DNA from: Clostridiaceae bacterium
Lineage (GTDB): Bacteria; Bacillota; Clostridia; Oscillospirales; Acutalibacteraceae
Direction of reading: 5' to 3'
Assembly: GCA_904501675.1 (NCBI GenBank)
Contig: CAJGCL010000069.1
Span: 1 to 10,374 of the forward strand
Length of the DNA: 10,374 nt
Shown in pieces: positions 1 to 8,162 of the stretch. Each line of letters opens with the position of its first letter. Positions within the stretch are counted from its first letter, which is position 1. The position numbers and the translations under genes are program-made. The notes below the pieces were generated by a model, which did no database searches, had not been told where the DNA came from, and was given only the letters and a program-made list of their open reading frames with translations.

Positions 1-12
1 GTTTCATATTTT

Positions 13-34
13 AAAGTTATATATACGTAACTTT
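13..34. repeat. Short inverted repeat in the left intergenic region
   Basis: AAAGTTA (13-19) is inverted as TAACTTT (28-34) around an 8-base AT-rich centre. It lies beyond the terminator of the dehydrogenase gene. It could be an operator or part of a neighbouring gene's leader outside the window. Nothing else is recognisable in bases 1-35. Confidence 0.35.
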
Positions 35-35
35 C

Positions 36-72
36 ACAAAAAAAGGAAGCCGACTTCAATAGTCGACTCCTT
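36..72 (-). terminator. Intrinsic terminator of the SDR gene
   Basis: Read on the minus strand, a 12-bp stem with one bulge and one G-U pair (arms 61-72 and 43-55, 5-base loop) is followed by a run of seven T (complement of 36-42). It sits about 48 bases past the stop codon of the SDR gene. The G-U pair exists only in the minus-strand RNA, which supports this orientation. Confidence 0.8.
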
Positions 73-119
73 GCTTTTTATAAACTGTGTTTTCAAACGA
101 AAGGAATAATATATTCCGC

Positions 120-965
120 TTATTTCTTTTCGCCTTTCTTTTCGTAGCCAAAGGTTGAAGCGAAAAGGTCGATTTTGAAAGCTTTGATTACTGAACTGAA
201 AAGTCTTGAACCCTGAACAGGCATAAGGCGGTTAAATCTGCCCATTGCGTTACCATCAAAGCCGACAACAATATATGACTTTTTGTTAAGTATACCCTTG
301 AGGATTTTGTTAACTGCCTTGTCGCAAGGAGTTGAAACCATATTTATAAGGTCCATCCCGTTTGTTTCGCCCTGATTTCTGAAAATATCGGTTTTTGTAA
401 AGCCAGGGCAAACAAGACCTATGTAAGCTTCACCTCTGAGTTCTTCTCTCATAGCCTCAGTTAAGCCTTTAACCGCTGCCTTGCTTGCAGAATACATTGA
501 TGTTCCGCCGAGAGCCATAAGCGCTGCAGATGATGCAACGTTTATAATTGCTGGAGTTTCGCTCTTCATAAGAAGAGGAAGCATAATTTTTGAAGAATAT
601 GCAGCTGAGTAAAAGTCAATATTGATTGATTCATCAATTTCTTCTTTTGTGTAGTTCATAAGTCTGTCAAAACGAGGAAGAACACCAGCATTATTAATAA
701 GAACATCAGGATTGATATTGTTTTCTACAAGCCAATCATGGAAATTCTGCCAATTATCATAGCTTGAAACATCAAAAAGCTTATAAGAAAACAGCTTCGC
801 ATAATCGCCAAGCTCCTCAATGAAATTGAGCATTTTCTTTTCACTTCTTGCAACACCAATCACCTTGCAGTTATGCTCTTTCATAAGTCTTTCTGCAAGC
901 ATTTTGCCGATACCGCTTGATGCCCCTGTGATAATTACTGTTTTGTTATCAATCCACTTTGCCAT
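120..965 (-). CDS. Short-chain dehydrogenase/reductase (SDR family)
   Basis: Predicted cytosolic NAD(P)H-dependent oxidoreductase of 281 aa, a classical SDR with a Rossmann fold. Visible motifs are TGASSGIG at residues 13-20 (cofactor loop), NNAG at 91-94, a structural Asn near 115, a catalytic Ser in VASS (about 145) and the YSASK catalytic Tyr158/Lys162, followed by CPGF at 187-190. The Arg in VARS just after the second strand suggests, but does not prove, NADP preference. An upstream in-frame start (1082) would add 39 residues. It is rejected because the promoter lies inside that extension and GAGGTG at 972-977 sits 6 bases before the ATG at 965. The gene is monocistronic, divergent from the phosphoesterase, and has its own terminator. 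The C-terminal 80 residues after the core are moderately basic with no clear membrane segment. Substrate unknown; the family assignment is secure. Confidence 0.93.
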   Translation of the reverse strand: MAKWIDNKTVIITGASSGIGKMLAERLMKEHNCKVIGVARSEKKMLNFIEELGDYAKLFSYKLFDVSSYDNWQNFHDWLVENNINPDVLINNAGVLPRFDRLMNYTKEEIDESINIDFYSAAYSSKIMLPLLMKSETPAIINVASSAALMALGGTSMYSASKAAVKGLTEAMREELRGEAYIGLVCPGFTKTDIFRNQGETNGMDLINMVSTPCDKAVNKILKGILNKKSYIVVGFDGNAMGRFNRLMPVQGSRLFSSVIKAFKIDLFASTFGYEKKGEKK

Positions 966-999
966 TAAACACACCTCAAAATAAACATTGTATAAGAAA

Positions 1000-1028
1000 A
1001 ATATACCACAAAGGTTAGCTGTTTTCAA
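1000..1028 (-). promoter_or_regulatory. Promoter of the SDR gene
   Basis: On the minus strand TTGAAA (1023-1028), a 17-base spacer and TATATT (1000-1005), with TGG just before the -10 (extended -10). The leader to the ATG at 965 is about 28 bases. This resembles a housekeeping sigma-A promoter. Confidence 0.75.
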
Positions 1029-1108
1029 CAGTTTATACTTCTTTTTTAAATTTAAGATTTTAATAGCAGAACTTGAACCCACAAAACCACTTCCGCGGTG
1101 CCTTTTTA

Positions 1109-1137
1109 TTGCTTTTCCTTGGTGGGAATGGTATAAT
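1109..1137 (+). promoter_or_regulatory. Promoter of the metallophosphoesterase gene
   Basis: TTGCTT (1109-1114), a 17-base spacer and a perfect TATAAT (1132-1137), preceded by TGG (extended -10). Predicted start of transcription is near 1144, giving a leader of about 30 bases before the ATG at 1174. It diverges from the SDR promoter, with about 80 bases between the two -35 boxes. Confidence 0.8.
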
Positions 1138-1173
1138 TATTCATATTACAAAGCTTGTTTTGGGGATGAGAAA

Positions 1174-2427
1174 ATGAAAAAGCGAATTATATTAGGCGTT
1201 TCGTTAGTATTGGTTGTTGTTATAGCATTAGGTATTTTATCACCCTTTTTAAGACCTGAATATAGCGGAGTTAACTATAATCCTGCAGATATTCAGAACA
1301 AAACGGACAAAACAATTAAGTTCAATTCAAACGGGAAACTTAAAATTCTACATATTACCGACAACCATTTAAATCTTAACCATAACTTTGACCCGACAAT
1401 ATGGTTAGTTGAGAGAGCTTGCGAGAAGGAAAAGCCCGATATTGTTATGATAACAGGCGACAATGTTGTAAATTGCGAAAATGCAGAAGACACAAAGAAA
1501 ATGATTAACGCTTTGATGAATATTTTCGATTCAAGAAACATTCCTGTTGCAGTAACTTTCGGTAATCACGATTCAGAACAAGGCGCAATGACCCGTGAAG
1601 AATTGATGGCATACTACAACTCTTTCTCTTGCTCAGTTTCAGTTGATGATGGGGTCGAACTTTCAGGTTGTGGCACATACAATATTCCCGTACTTTCTTC
1701 CGATGGAGAAAAGTTGAAATTCAATCTTTGGGTGTTCGACTCAGGTGATTACGACGAAGAAGGCAGATACAGTTGTGTTAAGCCTGACCAGATTGAATGG
1801 TATAAACAAACATCTGAAAAGCTCAAGGCAGAAAATGACGGTGAAATAGTAAATTCCCTTGTATTCCAGCATATAATCGTAGGCGAAATCTATGATGTAC
1901 TTCAAAAATCCGATTCCTGGAAATCTTATTCGTACAAGCATTTGTACAACAAAGAAGAATACTATATGTTTGATCCTGACCGCGTGAATTACGGTACAAT
2001 AAGAGAAACTCCCTGTCCGGGATATGAGAATTACGGTCAGTTTGATGCAATGGTAGAAAAGGGCGACGTGCTCGCAATGTTCTCAGGGCACGACCACACA
2101 AATGCATTTGCAGTTGAACATGAAGGAATTGATATTGTTAATTCTCTCAGTACCCGTTATATAAGCCTTTTTCATTCCACACAATGTGGCTACCGTGTAA
2201 TTGAAGTTGACGAAAATGATACTTCAACTTATGAAACGCGAGTAGCGCGTATATTTGATATATACGATTTTGAAACGGTAAAAGAAGAAAAGAAAAACGG
2301 AGATAAAGCTACGTATATGATGGCTCTTGAATTTGCTTTCAAAGGCAAATTCAAGAAATTTGCAACAGATGTTTATGGTGAATTTATAGAATCTGTTACT
2401 GGCAGACAAGTAACTTATCCCGATTAA
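1174..2427 (+). CDS. Membrane-anchored calcineurin-like metallophosphoesterase (Dcr2/Sia1-like)
   Basis: A 417-aa protein with an N-terminal KKR plus a hydrophobic stretch (residues 5-26) that should act as an uncleaved anchor, placing the catalytic domain outside the membrane. The binuclear-metal motifs of calcineurin-like phosphoesterases appear in order: TDNH (Asp63, His65), GDN (Asp96), GNHD (Asn131, His132), FQH (His233) and GHDH (His306, His308). The arrangement, with FQH followed by a long insertion and GHDHTNAF, resembles the Dcr2/purple-acid-phosphatase-like branch. The substrate (phosphomonoester or phosphodiester) cannot be told. The start at 1174 is chosen because GGGGA lies 8 bases upstream and the promoter lies just before it; in-frame extension to 988 would run through the promoter. 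The gene stands alone and faces the leftward GH78 gene tail to tail. Confidence 0.88.
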   Translation: MKKRIILGVSLVLVVVIALGILSPFLRPEYSGVNYNPADIQNKTDKTIKFNSNGKLKILHITDNHLNLNHNFDPTIWLVERACEKEKPDIVMITGDNVVNCENAEDTKKMINALMNIFDSRNIPVAVTFGNHDSEQGAMTREELMAYYNSFSCSVSVDDGVELSGCGTYNIPVLSSDGEKLKFNLWVFDSGDYDEEGRYSCVKPDQIEWYKQTSEKLKAENDGEIVNSLVFQHIIVGEIYDVLQKSDSWKSYSYKHLYNKEEYYMFDPDRVNYGTIRETPCPGYENYGQFDAMVEKGDVLAMFSGHDHTNAFAVEHEGIDIVNSLSTRYISLFHSTQCGYRVIEVDENDTSTYETRVARIFDIYDFETVKEEKKNGDKATYMMALEFAFKGKFKKFATDVYGEFIESVTGRQVTYPD

Positions 2428-2436
2428 GACAATTAT

Positions 2437-2486
2437 AAAGAAAACAAAAGCCACAACCCGTCATAATTTCTGACAGGTTGTGGCTT
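2437..2486 (-). terminator. Strong terminator of the GRE/GH78 unit
   Basis: A 16-bp stem (2448-2463 with 2471-2486, 7-base loop) followed on the minus strand by TTTTGTTTTC. The single irregular pair is G-U on the minus strand but a C-A mismatch on the plus strand, so it is best read as the terminator of the gene ending at 2506. It may also serve the convergent phosphoesterase gene, although the plus side lacks a good T run. Confidence 0.85.
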
Positions 2487-2505
2487 ATTAGTTCAACAAA
2501 CTAAA

Positions 2506-4851
2506 TTATCCGTTATTGAGTGGTTTTTCTACAACCTCCACATTACCGATTTTACCACCGTTTGCATACTCACCGTTTTGGTAAAACAGCTCTGAATTGA
2601 TATTTACAATAGCACCAGTCGGTATATATATAATAGCTTCCATATATTGTGGGAGAGTAAGATTGATAATATAATTCTGGTCAGCCTTTTCATAATCCAA
2701 GGTAATTAAACCTTTCACGCTGGGAACGGTACAATTCATACCGTCGGACAAAGTGTATTGAGGATCGATTTTAACCTTTTCATAGCCTGCTTCAAGGGGA
2801 GTGATTCCTGCAAAATGCTTACTCATTATAACAAGAGGGCCACCACTCCATGCATGATTCTTAGTGCCTCGCCAGGAGTCCCAGAATTCCCAGAGAGTAG
2901 AGTAATCCTCGCACATCATATCATTATATCTGTCCTTGATTCTGTCATATGCCTCTTCATATTTTCCCATTTTGCAAAGAGCTTCAAGAACATAGTATTC
3001 CATATACGGACTTGAATTTTTAGTGGTTGTAAGTACATTTGTAATAGTATCATACTGCTCTTTTTGGGCAAGTCCCGACAAAACTGCAAGGGCATTAGCT
3101 CTGTCGTCAGGCTTTTTCACATCTTCACTTTTAAAGCCTTCTTCTGTCCAGAGTGCCTGGTATCCACTTGCGATAAACTCTTTTACATCGGTAATAAAAA
3201 GCATATCCTCATCTTTTCCTAAAAGCTTTGCCATTTCCTCAACAGTAGAGAAGGCATAGTAAATCCAAGCATTTTCGATGGCTGTCATATCCGCCTTTTT
3301 GCCCCAGTCAGCCCAATCCCATGAGCCTTCGCGATGAACTACAAGACAATTATTTTCATTGAATTTCCAAAGCTTCAGGTAGTCAAGAGAGGCGTCATAA
3401 ACCTTTTCAAGTAAAGCCTTGTCGCCGGTATATTCATAGTAAGTGAGAAAGCCTACAATTCCTGCAAGCTGCTGAACGGGAAGCTCAAAATAGTCTCCGC
3501 TTATAGGCACAACAGTCTGAAGTACTTTTGAGTCGTCAACGTGAGAAAGCATCGCCTCAACACCCTTTTGATACAATAGGTAGGAATTACTGTCTAAAGA
3601 GTACATCGTCATAATCATTTCACTTGTAACGTCTCCCCACCATTGGGCTCTTTCTCTATCGGGACAATCCATAAAATTATCACGCATGGTAACATAAAGA
3701 GTACGAAGAGATTTCTGCCACAACGAATTCAGGAATTCATCATCGCACTTGAAGTTACCGCAGAATGAGCTGTTATATCCCGTTTCACGGTACATCAAAG
3801 AAACAACTGTAACACCTTTCGGTATTTTGTAAGTGATATGCTCTCCGTTAAACCAGCCTAAAGCCTCAAACTCCTGCTCTCCCTCTTTAGTTATATAGGT
3901 GGTTGAAACTGCGCCGCTTAATGTGTTTTCCGTTGTTATACGAATTTTTTTACCTGCAGGTGATATGATTTTAAGATAAGGAGTAACCTGTGCGTTATAT
4001 GGAATATCTACAGTAATTTTTTCTCCTAAATTCTTGGTTACGGTATAATTTTCATAATCGGTTGAGTTCTCATAAGCCTTAAGACCGTAATCCTTCAAAA
4101 AAGGTATTCCTCTCGGATAGAGCTTGCCGTAAGTACCCTTGCCACCAACATCATATTCGGTTGCATTTTCCCATACAGAAACGTCATAACCTTCATTTAT
4201 CCAATCGCCCATATCTTCCCTTGCATCGAAATAAATACTGTATTCAGGAAGTCTGTAATTAGGAGGATAAAGAGAACTGTCAACGTAAGCGCTGTTTCTT
4301 TTTACCTTCCAGCTTTTGTCGGAAAGTATGGTTATGTCCGAATTTTTAGCTTCAAAAAGGAAGCCTCCCTGACCGCTACCGTTGTAGGAATAGCTTGTTT
4401 GACTATCCCAGAACCACACCAAAGCACAAATTGAGTTTTCACCCTCTTTGAGGAAAGAAGCAATATCTATACTATCGTAATAGCCACTGTTTTCATCGGG
4501 GCCTCGTTTTACGCTTCCCTCAAAAACAACTGTTTCTCCGTTTATGTAAAGCCAATATTTCGAGTCGGCTGAGATGTTGGCAATAAGTTCTTCCGGCTTT
4601 TTTGCAAGACTTACCTTTTTATTAAAGCACATCCATACATTTTCTTCCGTAAGATTTTCCTTATCCCAAATCCATTTGGCCTTCCAATTAGTTTTCTCCA
4701 CCGTAGAAATCACACTGTATTCCGGAATATTGTTGGGAATCTTGTAATCATTTGTATACGGTATCATTGTTGAATCCCCTGACGGGAAAAGTGAAGTAAT
4801 AAAACCTGCCGCTATTACAAGATAAGAAATAATTGTCTGTAAAATTTGCAT
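2506..4851 (-). CDS. Exported alpha-L-rhamnosidase-like glycoside hydrolase (GH78 type)
   Basis: A 781-aa protein predicted to hydrolyse terminal alpha-L-rhamnosyl (or similar) residues. Residues 5-23 are a hydrophobic export signal or anchor without a lipobox. Residues about 55-250 carry the WIW...W-rich beta-sandwich start typical of GH78 proteins, and an (alpha/alpha)6 barrel follows from about 365. It holds MDCPDRERAQWWGD (394-407), the DCPxRE...GD signature, where Glu400 is a candidate general acid and Asp407 is conserved. TLWEFWDSW (652-660) supplies Glu655 as candidate base. A C-terminal beta domain follows from about 690. An ATG 14 codons upstream (4893) is rejected because only a poor ribosome site precedes it, while AAGGAGG sits 5 bases before 4851. 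The gene follows the GRE by 125 bases with no obvious terminator between, so it may be co-transcribed. Exact sugar specificity is not proven. Confidence 0.85.
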   Translation of the reverse strand: MQILQTIISYLVIAAGFITSLFPSGDSTMIPYTNDYKIPNNIPEYSVISTVEKTNWKAKWIWDKENLTEENVWMCFNKKVSLAKKPEELIANISADSKYWLYINGETVVFEGSVKRGPDENSGYYDSIDIASFLKEGENSICALVWFWDSQTSYSYNGSGQGGFLFEAKNSDITILSDKSWKVKRNSAYVDSSLYPPNYRLPEYSIYFDAREDMGDWINEGYDVSVWENATEYDVGGKGTYGKLYPRGIPFLKDYGLKAYENSTDYENYTVTKNLGEKITVDIPYNAQVTPYLKIISPAGKKIRITTENTLSGAVSTTYITKEGEQEFEALGWFNGEHITYKIPKGVTVVSLMYRETGYNSSFCGNFKCDDEFLNSLWQKSLRTLYVTMRDNFMDCPDRERAQWWGDVTSEMIMTMYSLDSNSYLLYQKGVEAMLSHVDDSKVLQTVVPISGDYFELPVQQLAGIVGFLTYYEYTGDKALLEKVYDASLDYLKLWKFNENNCLVVHREGSWDWADWGKKADMTAIENAWIYYAFSTVEEMAKLLGKDEDMLFITDVKEFIASGYQALWTEEGFKSEDVKKPDDRANALAVLSGLAQKEQYDTITNVLTTTKNSSPYMEYYVLEALCKMGKYEEAYDRIKDRYNDMMCEDYSTLWEFWDSWRGTKNHAWSGGPLVIMSKHFAGITPLEAGYEKVKIDPQYTLSDGMNCTVPSVKGLITLDYEKADQNYIINLTLPQYMEAIIYIPTGAIVNINSELFYQNGEYANGGKIGNVEVVEKPLNNG

Positions 4852-4856
4852 AGGAG

Positions 4857-4863
4857 CCTCCTT
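4857..4863 (-). promoter_or_regulatory. Ribosome binding site that fixes the GH78 start
   Basis: AAGGAGG on the minus strand, 5 bases before the ATG at 4851. It selects this internal Met over the in-frame ATG at 4893 and places the hydrophobic signal directly at the N terminus. Confidence 0.8.
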
Positions 4864-4976
4864 GACGATGCTTCTGTATTTTATAAAATTCATCTCGCAA
4901 ACCTAAAAAAAGATGTGAATAACATGTTTTAATTTTGGTATCAGCGAGAATTAAATGTTATCGGGTGTATGATCAA

Positions 4977-7142
4977 TTACGTATTTGTAAATGTTCTTTC
5001 GATAACATTGTTCTGAAGCTCTTCGGTGAGGTTGATGAAATAATCGCTGTAACCGCCAACACGAACAATGAGATTTCTATGGTTTTGGGGATTTGTTTTT
5101 GCATCTATAAGATCTTCAGGAGAAACAACTGTGATTGTGTATTGTTGTCCGCCTCCCGCAAAAAATGCCTTTGCAAGAGCTATGAAAGATGCTTTGCCTT
5201 TCTCGCTTGTAAACATTTTCTTTTCGAATTTGTTTTGGAAAATAAATCCACTACAAGCATCTGTATGATTATATTTTAAAACCGATTTAATTTGGGCTGT
5301 TGGACCATTTGTATCACGACCGGGAGTTGCTGAAATACTATCTGCAAGGAGCGGTTCGCCTTTGAGTTTTCCGTTGGGGAGTGCAGCAGTCTTGCGTCCG
5401 TAATTTGCAACTCTGTTAAATGGACTGCAACCCCCTGTGAATATGCCACCTTTGTAGGTTTTATTACGTTTGAGAACTGTGAAGAAGCGATTGAGAGCAT
5501 GTGTAGTTATCTTATCAACTTCTTCAATATCATTACCGAATTTTTCACAATTTTTAAAATCGTGATAGAGTTGTTCATAGCCTTCAAAGTTTGCATTAAG
5601 AGCATCAATGAGTTGTACCATTGTGTATTTCTTTTTATCGTAAACGAGTTTTTTGATTGCATAGAGGCTATCGCCAGTATCTGCAATACCTTCGGCTAAA
5701 ATTTGTCCGTGGTTGTAAAGCGGACCGCCGTTTCTATAGTCCATTCCTTTTTCAAGACAACCCTTTATCAGACAAGAACGAAGGGGATGGGGCTGAAACA
5801 CACCGCGCATATGTTGCCATCTGTTTGCACTGCTACAAGAATTGTAGGTAACAAACTCAAGCTGGTCCATAAAAGCGCGCTCAAACCTCTCGTAGGTTTC
5901 GAAGGTTGTGGGATCACCTGTTTCGATAGAAATTTTTTTACCAGTCATATTGTCTACGCCGTTATGTAGCGCAAACTCAAGGCACTTAGTAAAAATAACC
6001 TCGCCATCCTCGAGACCCATGTGGCTCTTGCCAAGAATATCAATTTGATTACATCCGTTCATACAATAATCGTGGCTGTCTTCAGGTGGAATACCAATCT
6101 TTTCAAGGGCAGTGCAAACTACATCGTCGTTGTATAATGCGGGGAGACCTGTTCCGATTGCGAGAGTATCTGCAATAGCATTCCATAATTTATCGGGTGT
6201 GTTTCTGTGAACTCGGCAGGTGAGGTTGGGTGTATTGTAGCGTTTTTTTCTCACCATAGCAAGGATATGGTATGTGAGCTCATTGCTTTCATCATTCCAA
6301 TTCTCATCGCTACCGGAAATGCAGAGATTCCATGAACGATGATCGCGGAAATAATCCCATAGTCTGTCAAGAAGGTCGGTTACCTCTTCTTTGTTTTCTG
6401 TTTTCAGATATGCAGGATACATATACTGATCGAAACGTCCGGGTGAATCGCTTCCGTCAAGGGCGAATATAAGCATAAATGAACACATAGCCGATGTGAA
6501 ATCATATGCAGGTTTCTTGGGTACCGTTTCAAAAGCCTGGGCTAGACGTAGATAAAATGCTTTATCTTTTCCACTTTGACTTTTTTTAGCATTTTGAAGT
6601 GCGCTTTCGCGATATCTTTCACCGAAAATATCAATAGCATCAAGAGCGTAAGAGCACGAACGATAAAACCAAGCCTCGTTAGGATATTTTTTACTATTTT
6701 CTGCAATGATTGTACGGATATGGTCAGTACCAAAATTGATTATTCTTCCGTAATCAGGGTTGGAGTGCCCCCCCCAACCGCCGCCCCATTCGGCACCTGA
6801 ATCATTGAGTCCATCGGTGATTTCGCAATTAAGCATTTGCGCTTTATCTCTGAAAATGTTTAATTCTTTAAGATATCTGCGGAGTGTTTCATTATGTTCC
6901 GGATGTTCTTCTGCAAGTTTTAATATATTTTCATCAGAAAACCAAAGTCCGTCAGAAGGTGAGTAGCCTGAACTGCCACTTTCTGTTACAAATGCAGTTT
7001 CGGGAAGTAACTGATGAGAAAACTTGATTTCGAGATTTTTTGAAGCATTGAAAAGGGCAAGACCTACTCGTTCACCAATTTCAAGACTTTCGTCCCAAAA
7101 ATATCCGTAAAGGAAAGGATCAATATGTGATAAACTTGTCAT
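4977..7142 (-). CDS. Divergent glycyl radical enzyme (pyruvate formate-lyase family)
   Basis: A 721-aa, oxygen-sensitive radical enzyme, short compared with the 780-850 aa usual for the family; the shortening is mostly N-terminal. The C-terminal radical loop RVGGY (694-698) places the radical on Gly697 and is followed by SDYFINLTEELQ, as in dimeric GREs. Other family marks are GRFDQYMYP (235-243), SISATPGRDTNGPTA (602-616) and FFAGGGQQYTI (660-670). The active-site loop reads DYCMNGCNQIDILG: Cys364 is the expected thiyl Cys, but the residue two further on, Glu in GRE dehydratases, lyases and many decarboxylases, is Gln366, and a second Cys (360) lies four residues before. It is not a standard PFL, which has adjacent cysteines. 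AGAGG overlaps the activase stop codon and precedes the ATG by 7 bases, indicating tight coupling. Substrate unknown. Confidence 0.92.
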   Translation of the reverse strand: MTSLSHIDPFLYGYFWDESLEIGERVGLALFNASKNLEIKFSHQLLPETAFVTESGSSGYSPSDGLWFSDENILKLAEEHPEHNETLRRYLKELNIFRDKAQMLNCEITDGLNDSGAEWGGGWGGHSNPDYGRIINFGTDHIRTIIAENSKKYPNEAWFYRSCSYALDAIDIFGERYRESALQNAKKSQSGKDKAFYLRLAQAFETVPKKPAYDFTSAMCSFMLIFALDGSDSPGRFDQYMYPAYLKTENKEEVTDLLDRLWDYFRDHRSWNLCISGSDENWNDESNELTYHILAMVRKKRYNTPNLTCRVHRNTPDKLWNAIADTLAIGTGLPALYNDDVVCTALEKIGIPPEDSHDYCMNGCNQIDILGKSHMGLEDGEVIFTKCLEFALHNGVDNMTGKKISIETGDPTTFETYERFERAFMDQLEFVTYNSCSSANRWQHMRGVFQPHPLRSCLIKGCLEKGMDYRNGGPLYNHGQILAEGIADTGDSLYAIKKLVYDKKKYTMVQLIDALNANFEGYEQLYHDFKNCEKFGNDIEEVDKITTHALNRFFTVLKRNKTYKGGIFTGGCSPFNRVANYGRKTAALPNGKLKGEPLLADSISATPGRDTNGPTAQIKSVLKYNHTDACSGFIFQNKFEKKMFTSEKGKASFIALAKAFFAGGGQQYTITVVSPEDLIDAKTNPQNHRNLIVRVGGYSDYFINLTEELQNNVIERTFTNT

Positions 7143-7154
7143 AAATAAACCTCT

Positions 7155-8054
7155 TTATTTTGATACTTTAATATCTATGTTATGGGCATTGAAAAGTGAA
7201 GTCCAACGAGATATTTCAGCATCACTTGCACTACCATGAATATATGTTGCAGTTGTACCGAGTTTTTCGGACTTTCCGATGCCGAGCGCGTGATAGGGCA
7301 TGATTTCTGCGTATCTGTAATGCCCTTTATTGTGGTTGAGAAATTTAGAAAGTTTTGAAATATCTTCGTCACTGTCATTGCAATCGGGAATAAGGGGAAG
7401 TCGGATAATAATATCTGCACCCCTGTTCATAAGATATTGAAGATTTGACATAATATGTGAATTGTCTGTGCCCGTAAACTCCGTATGGCGTATGGGATCA
7501 AGACATTTTATATCAAATAGAAATGTTGTGCCAAGGTTTGCAACCTTTTTATAGAAATCTCGTGGTCCTATACCACATGTTTCTATAGCAATTGATATTC
7601 CGTTTTCTTTTGCAAGAGTTAGAATTTCTAGAGTAAACTCAGGCTGATAAGAAGGCTCGCCACCTGAAACGGTAAGGCCACCGCCTGATGTATCGTAGAA
7701 CATTTTGTCTTTTAAGACTTCGTCAAGAACCTCTTGAACTGTCATTTTTTTGCCGATTATTTCATTAGCATCGTTAAGGCAAATTTCCATGCATTTACCG
7801 CATTTAACGCAATTTTCTCGGTCAATTTTCAAAGTAGCGTTATCAATTGTTCGTGCGGAACATTCTGTAAGGCATCTACCACATAACGAGCATTTTTGCT
7901 TGTTAAAGGAAAGGGTAGGGGCTCTATCAAGCCCTTCAGGATTATGACACCATATACAACGAAGAGAACAGCCTTTAAGAAATACGCAGGTGCGTATGCC
8001 GTCGCCGTCATATAGGCAAAATTTCTGTATGTTGAATACAATTCCCGTTTCCAT
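7155..8054 (-). CDS. Glycyl radical enzyme activating enzyme (radical SAM)
   Basis: A 299-aa activase that cleaves S-adenosylmethionine at a [4Fe-4S] cluster and abstracts hydrogen from the partner's glycine. CSLRCIWC gives the CX3CX2C cluster (Cys29, 33, 36). Two ferredoxin-type clusters follow, CSLCGRCLTEC (55-65) and CVKCGKCMEIC (82-92), the insertion typical of activases for non-PFL GREs and absent from true PFL activases. SGGEP (130-134) is the SAM-binding glycine-rich motif. Length is normal for the type. The start at 8054 has GGTGAG close upstream and a promoter about 24 bases away. It is the first gene of the unit and is separated from the GRE by 12 bases, so the two are almost certainly partners. 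The products would be active only under anoxic conditions. Confidence 0.95.
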   Translation of the reverse strand: METGIVFNIQKFCLYDGDGIRTCVFLKGCSLRCIWCHNPEGLDRAPTLSFNKQKCSLCGRCLTECSARTIDNATLKIDRENCVKCGKCMEICLNDANEIIGKKMTVQEVLDEVLKDKMFYDTSGGGLTVSGGEPSYQPEFTLEILTLAKENGISIAIETCGIGPRDFYKKVANLGTTFLFDIKCLDPIRHTEFTGTDNSHIMSNLQYLMNRGADIIIRLPLIPDCNDSDEDISKLSKFLNHNKGHYRYAEIMPYHALGIGKSEKLGTTATYIHGSASDAEISRWTSLFNAHNIDIKVSK

Positions 8055-8077
8055 ATGCTCACCAACTTTCTAAATCA

Positions 8078-8107
8078 ATTATATCACTCAAATAAATAAA
8101 AAAGCAA
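8078..8107 (-). promoter_or_regulatory. Promoter of the activase-GRE unit
   Basis: On the minus strand TTGCTT (8102-8107), an 18-base spacer and TATAAT (8078-8083), with TGA before the -10 (extended). The leader is about 16 bases. The sequence around both boxes is nearly the same as the promoter at 10136-10165. No operator is obvious. Confidence 0.8.
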
Positions 8108-8115
8108 CAGTTCTA

Positions 8116-8162
8116 CAAAAACAAAAAAAAGTACAACGGCTTGTATCAAAACCATTGTACTT
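8116..8162 (-). terminator. Terminator just downstream of the tRNA-Pro fragment
   Basis: On the minus strand, an 11-bp stem with one G-U pair (8152-8162 with 8129-8139, 12-base loop) is followed by a long T run interrupted by single G bases. The stem begins 3 bases after the CCA of the tRNA fragment, the position expected for the native terminator of a tRNA gene. It would also end the four-gene operon to the right. Confidence 0.85.

Noticed and set aside
1062..1101. Minus-strand stretch with a T-box-like GGCACCGCGG and a tRNA T-arm-like GGGTTCAAGT
   Set aside because: There is no stem I or specifier loop, no terminator alternative and no amino-acid gene downstream. The T-arm-like part pairs only through several G-U pairs and has no matching tRNA body. 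It also lies upstream of the SDR promoter, so it would not be in the SDR leader. Possibly a decayed remnant, but not supportable.
4894..4976. Separate promoter for the GH78 gene
   Set aside because: Only weak boxes are seen (TTGATC-N17-TAATTC, or a TATAAA with a poor -35). None is convincing, so co-transcription with the GRE remains the simpler reading.
4977..7142. True pyruvate formate-lyase (pflB) or glycerol/propanediol dehydratase
   Set aside because: PFL needs adjacent catalytic cysteines and its activase lacks the two extra ferredoxin clusters seen here. The dehydratases need Cys-x-Glu, which is Cys-Asn-Gln in this protein.
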